A program made the translations under genes and the position numbers. Source: Purpureocillium takamizusanense (lineage: Eukaryota; Ascomycota; Sordariomycetes; Hypocreales; Ophiocordycipitaceae). Taken from it: DNA of 64,000 nucleotides. The notes beneath the pieces were generated by a model that searched no databases, was not told the DNA's origin, and saw only the letters and a list, made by a program, of their open reading frames with translations. The stretch covers positions 682,001-746,000 of the forward strand of contig NC_063070.1 of assembly GCF_022605165.1 (NCBI RefSeq), read 5' to 3'. Positions within the stretch are counted from its first letter, which is position 1. Every line of letters begins with the position of its first letter. This document shows positions 55,438-64,000 of the stretch, in pieces.

Positions 55438-58046
55438 ATGTTTCGTCAACGGTAAGGAACGGCCTGAGCGCCCTCCCGTCTGCCAGTGTATAAGTGCAGC
55501 TCTGAGCCGAGCCCAGTACATTCACTGCAGTGTCGCCGCAACGTCCCTGTTCCGTCTCTCGCTCCTTTCCGCCTGCTGACTCTCCTTCTCGCTGTAGGAC
55601 AAGCTCACAGAAGCCAGCTGATGGCCTCCTGGCCGACTTCCGACAGCAGTTCCCTCAGGTTGGCCCTGTTAGCACTGAGGCCCCTGCGCCGAGTATCTCC
55701 CAAACGAGCGTAGCGGACCAGCCCATACTCATCACCGCTCCAGATCACGTCGACAGGTACGTGGACAGCGCTTTTGGATCGTTTACAAAGTGTCTTTGCG
55801 GGACGCTTTGTCCGACACGCCTAGCGGATCGCAATCACTGTACGCCAGGGCAGTTCTTGACTGACAAACGCCATAGCGCTGCCCAAAATGTTGACCATGA
55901 GCCCTTCAGGGATCAAGACCCGACACCACGTGCCTCCCACGAGCCGTGGCGATTTACGCCGTCGCTGCTTGACCCAATTTCGTACGCCTTCAACTCCTTC
56001 GCCAACGCGCCTCCGGGCTACTACACGCCAACCCCCGGGGGCAACAACACCTTGTTCCATCCTCAAGCTGGTGACCTGCACACCCCAACGCTAGTCATGG
56101 CTCAAGGCCTCGGGACACCCTTATCCATGCCGACATCGGGAGACGGCCTCCAGTCTGGTGTCACTACTATGGACATGTCGGGCTTCCAAAATCTCCAGCC
56201 ACATCAGTTCCACCACTTTAATCCGTTCATCCAGGCACCTCCGCCACAACCAGGCTTCGCCCCTTCGTCCTTCGTCCATCAGGATACGGGCTACGAGACG
56301 ATGGAACAGGATGCTTCTCCTAAATCTGACCCTTCTGACAGTAGGATGCAGTCTATGGCGACGGTAGTCAACCCGCAGAAGTTTTCGACGGTTCCTATGG
56401 GCCAGCCGCTACCAGCCTCAGCCGAGAAATTTCGTTTCCACTCTACCTTGAACGCGCCTACCGCCATGGTTAAACATGCAGACGAGATACCGGTGACATA
56501 TTTGAATAAGGGGCAGGCGTATTCGCTATCCATCGCGGATACGAGCGGCACCATCCCTGTTCAACCTGGCACCAAGTACCGTACGTTTGTGCGCATATCC
56601 TTCGAGGATGAGGAACAGCGGCAGAAACCAAGTGTGTGCTGGGGGTTGTGGAAAGAGGGACGTGGCACAAATGAGGCTCACCAAAGAGGCGGCAAGCTTC
56701 AAGCCGTTGAATTTGTTGAAGCGGGCCAGCCCGCTGATGGAGACGACAAGAGAACTCGCATCGAGCTCGAAACATCCTCCTTCGACGGTTTCTCGGTCAC
56801 TTGGACCCCTGGCATCAACGGGGCTCCCGAGGCTAATATTGCTGTACGATTCAATTTCCTCTCGACCGACTTCAGCCACTCCAAGGGCGTCAAGGGGATT
56901 CCAGTTAGGCTTTGCGCCAAAACTACTCTCGTCTCCCCCAGTCCCGCTCCCGAAACCTCCCCCGAGATTTGTTTCTGCAAAGTCAAGCTTTTCCGCGATC
57001 ATGGAGCCGAGAGAAAGCTGTCAAACGACGTTGCGCACGTGAAGAAGTCAATCGACAAGTTGAAGCAGCAGCTTTCTCAGCTCGAGAGTGGCATGAAGGA
57101 CTTTGGCAAGAGAAAGAGACATAGTGGGCCGGCTAAAGGGGCTGATCCTCAACGTCCCGGAAAGGTTCCCAAGCACAAGAGAACATGGTCCATGTCCTCT
57201 GCGAGCTCGGCTGGGGGTGGTGGGGCGCGCATGACCATGGAAGAGGACTTACATTTCAAGTTGCAAACTCTTCAAGATATGTTTACAAGCACTCGACCGG
57301 TTAGCGTCCTTTATCTCCGAGGCGACGAGCTGGACGACCCAGACATGCATCCAGTGGCACTCCCCGGCGACATGTCACCACCGAACAGGACCGACGGAGC
57401 AAAAGACGGGTCCAACTGGCAGCCCCGAAGCACACAGAGTTCTGTCACGGGCTCAATGGTCTCACCGTCGCCGAGCTCCTTATCTCTTGCATCACAAGCT
57501 TCGGCATTAGGACCCGGTGGGGTCTGGCAAAACATGGATTCGGCCACCACCGGAGAAGTTTTGCGCAAGGGGCCCGAACAGCCACACAAGATTGCGAAGA
57601 CAGACGACGATGGGACCTTGAGCGGATGGATTGAAGCATTGGGGGTCGATACGACATATCGACCTCCGACAGAGCGAGGCGAGAAGCCAGTAGCATGCTT
57701 TTATATCCTCCGGGAGACACCGATGGAACCGGCCTATCATAGGGCCATCTACCTCATGAAGCGCACACTGGAAGAATTTAACGGCCGCATAGCCAACAAA
57801 TGGGGCCTGGACGCGTCGAAAATCGTTCGGACGCTACACGTCATCCAGGATGGCCTGGAAGTGGAAGTCGATGATGACGTGGTCCGCGAGCTTAAGGAGG
57901 GACAGGACATGAGGCTCGACGTGGAAACCATGAACCAACAAGCTCCCCCAAAGCGTGAATGGGAAATGTCTGTTGACGGACTGGTCGGAGAGGGTGATGC
58001 GAATTCCACAAGCACTGGTGGGCTTGTTCTTCGACTCAAATTTTGA
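55438..58046 (+). CDS. csp-2: CP2/grainyhead-family transcription factor
   Basis: Exons 55438-55451, 55598-55756 and 55877-58046 encode 780 residues starting MFRQRTSSQKPADG. The 14-nt first exon uses donor GTAAGG and acceptor TGTAG; without it the frame has no ATG. Intron 2 (55757-55876, 120 bp) is frame-neutral and stop-free. Residues 60-250 are Pro/Gln-rich. The CP2 DNA-binding domain spans about 240-465: EKFRFHSTLNAPTAM, TYLNKGQAYSLSIADTSG, GTKYRTFVRISFEDEEQR, VEFVEAG, TSSFDGFSVTWTPGINGAPE, VRFNFLSTDFSHSKGVKGIP, CFCKVKLFRDHGAERK, followed by a coiled helix. A C-terminal ubiquitin-like dimerisation region is at about 650-765 (KPVACFYILRETPMEPAYHR, IYLMKRTLEEFNGRI, TLHVIQDGLEVEVDDDVV). The Neurospora grainyhead orthologue, csp-2, controls conidial separation; orthology here is inferred. 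Confidence 0.93.
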
Positions 58047-58488
58047 TTTAATCCGACGACACGAATTCACGGCCGAGAGAATCGTACAAGCTCCATGCCC
58101 GAGGAGAGGAGCCAGATGAGGGAAGTGGCTGGTATCGTTCTGTCTGGCGACGGATAGGATGTCGCCGATGCTACCGTATACATGCACGAGGGAAGGATAC
58201 CCTGGCGTTGGGTACCGACTGGTTTTTTTTTTTGCTTTTCATTCAAAGATACCAATGCTGGCTCTTTACTTATTTCATCGGCAAGGCAACAATTGGGGAG
58301 AGAATAGGAAATATCCAGGGGTGTCTTAGCTGCAGAGGTCTTGGGGGCGCGAGACGCCCGCCATTTGGCGTTGCAGTGTAACTAATTGGTATCCCCAGTT
58401 GTTTCTGTGTGTATATTTGTGTTGCGAGGCTGAGTGGATTGGCAGCCCGCGAGTCGGGCGGCGGCTAGGGACGTGTAAGTTACGTTTA

Positions 58489-58524
58489 CATACATACACA
58501 CACACAAACACACACACACACACA
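58489..58524. repeat. (CA)n dinucleotide microsatellite
   Basis: Imperfect CA tract with TA and AA interruptions, ending in CATATG, about 450 bp past the CP2-factor stop codon. Confidence 0.75.
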
Positions 58525-59410
58525 TATGAAAGCCTGAAAATGCTCTCAAGAGCTAAACTTGTCTCTTTGGAGACGACGGCCAGGTTTTCGTCGCGCACGA
58601 GGTGAAATGTGACGTTGATAATCTACACGATATAGTTGCGAGGGCCCACTTTGCAAGCAACCACGGTTTGAGCAATGAAGAACATGAGCATCACTAGAAA
58701 AATAAGGCGATGTGACGGGGGCAATTTCATCGAGGGCGCGTCTGCCAGTCGCAACCCGAGGAAGACAAGGCCATCGGCATCGGCACGCCCGGACATTGAA
58801 GGTTTTCCGGGTAGAGGCTTGCTCGATGGCAGCAACCCATTGCGGAATTATTCATGTTTTACACCAAGGGTAGGTAGCGGGGACAGAAAAATGGCGGCCA
58901 CGGCCAAGCCTCCGTCCAACCGGTTTTGCTTGGCGCGCCATTGGAGGGTCACTTTACGAAGAGACTGTCACCCCCCCCGGGCAGCCCAATCCCCAACGGC
59001 CCGCCCGCGCATTTTCGGATGCTGCTGGAGCTAGGGAGCCAGGGTAGGCAGGCAGGTCGGGATGTAGCTAGGAGGGAGGGACAAGAGGTCACTGTCGACC
59101 CATTGGGGCCATTTGGGGGAGGAGGAGGAGGAGCCATTGAAGCGCTTCACGGCACATGGAGAGCCGAAGGTTGAGCATTGAAAGTAGTAGGATGGGACCT
59201 ACTAAGTTAGTTACTAACTTGAGTAAGGAGTGGGAGCTTGCTACCTACGTACGTACCTAGTAGTAAGTACTATGGGACGATGCTGGGGATGGGGGACACT
59301 ACGTACTAGAGGGGCGTGACTGGAGCGATTGGGCCTGGAACAGCAAATGTGATGGTACGGCAAAAGTGTGTACATGCACGCGCGCATCGCGGTTTGACCA
59401 TGGGAGTGGC

Positions 59411-59440
59411 GAGGAGGAAGAGGAGGAGGAGGAGGAGGGG
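59411..59440. repeat. (GAG)n trinucleotide tract
   Basis: Imperfect GAG/GGA tract in non-coding DNA downstream of the CP2-factor gene. Confidence 0.65.
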
Positions 59441-62349
59441 TGGGCGGACCAAGGGAAAATCTAAATCATGGACAATCATGCGCTCGGCACCGGCTTTCCG
59501 GAGAGAGGGGATGAGGGGGAGGGGGAAAGTTGAGAAACACGTACGTACGTAGGCTCGATCGATGGCTTGCCAAACTAAGTCAGTAGTAGTAGAGTAGTCG
59601 CAACTTTGGTCATGGCGGCCAGGCGTCGACGCAGTGCGAGCTGGATCGAGATAGTCATGGATTTCGGGGTGGGGATTTAGAGGTGAGGTGGAGTCGCCAG
59701 AAGACACCAGATGAGACGGGGGTGATGAGGAAGAGAAAAGCGCATCACGAGCGGCCAAGAGCAAAACGCACAGCACACACACGGCGGCGTACCAGAGAAG
59801 TGGCCCCCCCAAGCCCGCCTTCCTCCCCACCCCCCTGACCCCCGGCCCGACAGCGTGGCAGCCCAGGCGCTGAAATCGGACCAGTCGATGGGCTGGGGAC
59901 AGGGGGTTCTGTTCTGCGCGTTGTGGAGACTCGCCCCGGTGCCATGCGGGACGCGGGCGCGGCGAACCCTGGTATCCTGGTCCGTCCCTCGGGGCGCCTC
60001 GTGGGAGCGAGTGGGATGGCGTGTGTGGATGTTTGTGGCTCTGGGATTATGGAGCTGAGTCAGAGTTTGATTTGAGGGTTGTGGCTTGCCGTCCTGCTGG
60101 GGTGGAGCGCGGGTTTCGAAACGTCCAAAGCGGGAAATTTGTTGTCGTGGGTGCCATGCACTTCTGTCGTGCCACAACCGTAGCGGAAACGAAGGGAACG
60201 AACGAAGCGGCGCGCAGCAGCGCAGCGTGTTTGGAGCGAGGCATACGCTTGGTGGATTGGGCGGCATTGCTACCTAGCGCTGGAAGGCGGAGATGAGCCG
60301 GACACCTAGGATATTGCTACTCAAGTTACTAGGCAACCCGGAGACTTTGCTGCGTAGTATAGGCGCCGACTCTCCTCCCACGTATTTCGTACCTATGTAC
60401 GAATATGCAGTGCTTACTGCGTACGGCACGGCGCAGCATGGTAGAGTCAAGAAGGGAGGGGGGACTCACGACGTTGGCCTCAGCGTCTGACGGGAGATCA
60501 CCGCCGCCCAGTGCCGTGCCATCGTCCTATTTCCTCACGTAGCTCACTGGACGGTGCCGCTCGGGGTTTAGAGTCGGCGCGAGTCTGTTCGGGCGGTAAC
60601 CAGCGGCGTACATGGACAGCAAAGACTGGATGCCCTCAGTCCTTTCATCTGCCGGCGGTTCGCCCGAGACAACCCCCCATTTGCTCATGGCGGTCGTCGT
60701 GTCGTGTCCATTACCCTCCACTCGCCACCTGTGGCTTGGATGCACAGGCTCGGTTCGGGTCTCAAGAGCTTTTTTTGACCGGGGGAGCCGTTTCCAGGCT
60801 GGGGCTGGACGTGTCCCCTTCAGCGTTGGCCGAACTGCGAGCACACGCCCCGGCAGGCAGATGCAGGCAGATCTGGCAGTCACCAGTCACCAGCCACCAG
60901 CCACAGCAAGAGCAGCGGCGGCGGCGGCGTAAACCTCATGGTCCCAAATGGGCCTCCGGAGCACCAGCGCGCACTTGTGAGCGCCCAGAGGCCACACGCA
61001 GGGAGGGGGTGCGGATAGCGGTCCACTGGGATCCGATCAGCGTTTGAAGTGTGGCGAGTGCTTGCGCGTTCCCGCGCTGTTCCAGAGGTACTTTGCGCAA
61101 AATGCGTGCATTTCTTGTGGCTTGTGAGTCAATGTGTGGCTCACCGGATATGAGCCGGGCAGCACTGGGGATTTGAGGGCCGTGCGTGTGAGACATTTGC
61201 AGGGATCGCGCAGTGGTGTGTGCGAAGTTCGAACGACAAGACAAGCCATCGGCAGCGGGAGCAACAGCGGCAGTACAGTACGTAACGGTAGTACTAGTAC
61301 TGAAACGACACAACAACCCCCGTGGCACGACTGACCACGGCCCGCCGGACGGAGCACTGTCCCGGGTGTCAGTAGGTACGTAGCAGCAGCCAACGCACTG
61401 GCGGGCCGAATCAGGCACGGCTGCCAATGCGCGAGTGTCAGAGGGAGAGGGGAAATACCCATGTGTCGACCATGGGATTCGCTAGGGCGGGCGGGGACTC
61501 ACGCATCCCAGAGCCGACATGCGCATGCTGCCCATGGCCGCGCACCCATTGGACGTGGGCTGTCTGCCATGTCTGCCTGCTGTAGTTGAACCGGGAGCAG
61601 AGAGTGGGGGGAGGGCTGCGGGTGGCGCGGATTCCATCCGTCGAGCCGTCGGTCCCGAGTCGACTGTGGTGGTGAGCCACGCACGGCCTGCCGTGTTGCA
61701 AACATTGTATATGCCCGGCGTCGGATGCAGCATGCCGTTGGCAGCAAAAGAAGACGCGTATGAGTAACGCGTGACACCGCTGTTCAGTTAGTACTTGCCC
61801 TGCCCAGCTCGCCTGTCAGCATCTCGCGCCTCTGAGCGGCTTGCAGATGTGCCGATCTGCTGCACGACAACGCGTCATGTGCATGTCGTGCTGCGCATCA
61901 GAGCGCCGCGCCCTTGATGCATCTAGCGGTTCCATGCGCGGCGAGTCACCTGCCTCCAAGACCCTGCAATGCCGTGGTCGGAACGCGTGGCCGCCGCTGG
62001 CTGGGCAAAGGCGGTGAGACACCAACTAGACGCTCGCTGACGGGCGAAGGAAGCTTTGGGGTTGACGCCGAGCCGTCCGTGTTTCGCGAGCCTTGCGGGG
62101 GGTTTTTTTCTTTTCAGCTGGAGCCGTGGAGTTGAGTAAGTCTTGCAGGCAATTGCCGCAAGAAGTTGGGAGCTGGCTTCACGGGCGGCTCGACTTTTGC
62201 ACGAGAAGTCGGCCCTAATACGTATCACCGGCAGGCGGCCTGGTGTCGCGAGGAAGGTAATGACATGATATGTGTGTGCGTACCTTTGAGAAGGTGCGAG
62301 GGGCTTGTTTCGGCAGCTCCCTCGGTCACCGTTGCCTTTTGTAAGGATA

Positions 62350-62420
62350 ATATTAGGTAGGTACCTAGATTAGTGCCTACCTCTAGCACTTTACAGGTAC
62401 CTATACTTACCTAGATCCCT
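62350..62420. repeat. GGTA/TACC-word island near the right end
   Basis: Contains TAGGTAGGTACCTAG, GTGCCTACC, ACAGGTACCTATA and TTACCTAGATC within 70 bp, matching the word set of the 15720-16215 island. It lies about 150 bp from a possible gene relic. Confidence 0.55.
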
Positions 62421-62574
62421 GTACAACCAACTGACAGACGCACTGACTCTGTCGGTAGCAACTGCCTAACAGGAGTCGCTGAGGATTGACCAACCGACTC
62501 CCCTCTCCGCGATTCCAAGGCCACCATTCTGCCCATCACGCCACCTCAGCGCTCCCGGCCACAATCACAGAACG

Positions 62575-62921
62575 TTAGTATATGGTAGCTAGCACCACAG
62601 CTTTGCACGGATCAATGACCCCAAAAAGCTCGTTAAACTTCTCGACGTCGAGGCCGTGGTGCAGCAGCATCGAGGCACAATCGCTGCTTGAGCCCTCGTG
62701 CGGCTGTCAGACTCTGCGGAGCAGCCAGCTACCTGGTCATGCCCGGCAACGCAGCTCTCCACGATTTCAATGAGACAAGAACCTAGGCAGAACAGCGCCG
62801 GCTTTACTCTACTTCACGCACCCGATGCCTTGGCGATAGATCTTACAGCCTGTACTGCCACGTCGTCCGACCCCGTTGCATTCCATGGATTGAGGCAATT
62901 GAAGAGACAGCCCCAGATTAC
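62575..62921 (-). pseudogene. Possible gene relic, two protein-like minus-strand pieces
   Basis: The minus strand encodes VIWGCLFNCLNPWNATGSDD and VAVQAVRSIAKASG (62823-62921). After a candidate intron comes PHEGSSSDCASMLLHHGLDV and EKFNELFGVIDPCKAVVLAT, ending at a stop (62575-62577). The first piece ends at a GTGCGT donor-like site and the second is preceded by a TCTGACAG acceptor. However, the phases do not join cleanly and no continuing upstream frame is evident. I do not recognise a family. It may be the 3' end of a decayed gene or a mis-joined real one. Confidence 0.25.
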
Positions 62922-63407
62922 CTACTAGTAAATATACATGAGCACGGCTTCAGCTGAACATGCGTCATGTTGGATTCCTGCCTGACACATCAAATCAACC
63001 CGTCTTAACTCCCTTTCGGATGAGGGCCTCGACTAGACCTCATAGGTTCCTCTCTATCCGCGGCAGGACACGCGAGGGTCCCTATGTTTTGAGCTCGCGC
63101 CGGCGACTCTAATGCATGGTCGCCGCCGGTCTGCCACTGGGTGCCCAATCTTTACCCCAATCCCATCCAAACAGTGTGGCCAATTAAGCATCAGCGGTCC
63201 GACTCGTCGACCCAGCCCGCTTGCCTCAAAGATTTTATATCAACAAAGGTGTTTATTGACTAACAGGGACAGTATCATCTTCTCTGAACATCATACGTCC
63301 CAGCGTTTTCAGCAATAAGAACAAAGGACTCTATTAACAGACTGTGTTCTAGAATATTCTCGATGGTCACGATGGTCGACCTTCTTGTGGTGACCCGAAG
63401 TACGTTG

Positions 63408-63896
63408 CTACCCAGTAGCTCGGCGGATCTGTATCGCCGCCCGACCAGACGACAATATACAATGAACCCCCACATCCCCACCAATTCCGCCTCGTCGATC
63501 ATCAATAACTTTCAAACGCGACCGTTGAGTGGGCTGTAGATCCTGACGGGGATTCCAGATTATCTCGGAGTCAAGGGGGGTGAAGGCAGGCGTGCGTTCC
63601 TGCACATGCTCCATGCGCCACTCATCAACGAGCTCATGCGACAGGTACGAGATCCACAGGTAAAACAGTGCATAATCGTCCGATCTAAAAATTGCATTCA
63701 GCTGCGGCAAACGCATTGTGAGCATCCGATTTGCTGGCACACGACTGACTTTCTCACCGTGTGGGCCAAGTTGTCTCGGGGGGTCATGATAGAACTTATA
63801 ACCCATGATCTCAACTCGCCAACGTCGACGTGACAGACCTGCGTCTACGAAAGCGGCAGTAGCAGAATGTTTTCGTGAGGTTTTGGACTTGGACAA
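63408..63896 (-). CDS. Orphan open frame, 162 codons, near right edge
   Basis: A minus-strand frame of 162 residues with balanced, protein-like composition from MGYKFYHDPPRQLGPHGEKV through SRVPANRMLTMRLPQLNAIF, DDYALFYLWISYLSHELVDE and WRMEHVQERTPAFTPLDSEI. The end (SSGRAAIQIRRATG) looks less natural. Another frame overlapping 63275-63505 could supply a different 3' end (VTTRRSTIVTIENILEHSLL). No family is recognised and splice sites could not be fixed. It may be a real exon, a fragment, or part of the same decayed locus as the 62.6-62.9-kb pieces. The start at 63896 is the first ATG in frame and is not supported otherwise. Confidence 0.35.
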   Translation of the reverse strand: MSKSKTSRKHSATAAFVDAGLSRRRWRVEIMGYKFYHDPPRQLGPHGEKVSRVPANRMLTMRLPQLNAIFRSDDYALFYLWISYLSHELVDEWRMEHVQERTPAFTPLDSEIIWNPRQDLQPTQRSRLKVIDDRRGGIGGDVGVHCILSSGRAAIQIRRATG

Positions 63897-64000
63897 GTGA
63901 AACTTTGCGCAGACAGATGTGGACGGGACAACGTAGCGTCACAAGTCTTTGAAGGTAAGCCCTACGCCCCCGGACACTGAACAAGGCAATCCGGACAAAC

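Larger units (their letters stand above)
58047..62574. other. Gene-poor region downstream of the CP2 factor
   Basis: About 4.5 kb with no supported gene. The CP2 3' UTR lies at the left. Features seen: a (CA)n tract (about 58489-58524), a (GAG)n tract (59411-59440), a GGTA/TACC island with TACGTACGTACC (about 59190-59290), a degenerate GTATTTCGTAC (60382-60392) and a TAGTACTAGTACTG palindrome-like word near 61286. Frames are Arg/Pro/Gly-rich and unconvincing. Confidence 0.5.

Noticed and set aside
55530..55597. CP2-factor start at the GTG at 55530
   Set aside because: Non-ATG start inside a canonical intron; a 14-nt upstream exon with ATG and consensus splice sites gives a better model.
1..64000. 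CRISPR array, prokaryotic operon, rRNA gene or intact transposon
   Set aside because: No spaced direct-repeat array, no rRNA core sequences, and no transposase or reverse-transcriptase motifs were seen on either strand.

Overview
The window is fungal nuclear DNA, and by inference comes from a filamentous ascomycete (Pezizomycotina, Sordariomycetes, probably Hypocreales). Four things point that way: GC-rich genes with short introns (mostly 53-122 bp, GTRNGT donors, CTAAC or CTGAC branch sites); a nuclear tRNA gene with an intron at position 37/38; orthologues of standard ascomycete housekeeping genes; and intergenic DNA rich in GGTA/TACC words and a GTACTTCGTAC quasi-palindrome. I see no bacterial operons, CRISPR array, rRNA gene or intact transposon.

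Layout. 1-1223: 5' part of UTP22 (minus, cut by the window edge). 2983-4666: mitochondrial succinyl-CoA:3-ketoacid CoA transferase. 5372-6855: orphan F-box/LRR-like protein. 7173-7655: possible, perhaps damaged, minus-strand gene. 9074-10016: PDAP1-like acidic phosphoprotein. 10688-12576: RRP14/SURF6. 13871-15204: VPS74/GOLPH3 (minus). 17076-18092: orphan membrane protein (minus). 18747-22038: mitochondrial IF-2. 22301-23671: TSR3 (minus). 24540-26606: GGA clathrin adaptor. 28141-30162: HPC2/ubinuclein-like histone chaperone subunit (minus). 34279-35517: RPAP1/Rba50. 37183-39313: eIF2A. 39957-41135: seven-helix orphan membrane protein (minus). 42266-42354: intron-containing tRNA-Lys(CUU). 42719-44666: DHA1-type MFS exporter (minus). 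About 10.8 kb without a convincing gene follows, then a CP2/grainyhead-family transcription factor at 55438-58046, then about 6 kb with only fragmentary coding signals near the right end.

The genes do not form one pathway. Ribosome and translation functions are common: UTP22, RRP14 and TSR3 act in small- or large-subunit maturation, IF-2 in mitochondrial initiation, eIF2A in cytosolic initiation. Two genes serve the Golgi/endosome (VPS74, GGA) and three serve transcription or chromatin (HPC2, RPAP1, CP2 factor). No biosynthetic cluster or defence system is visible.

Exon structures were derived by hand from splice signals, frame continuity and family conservation. All spliced lengths given are divisible by three. 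The least certain parts are the gene-poor right third and the two orphan minus-strand coding signals.
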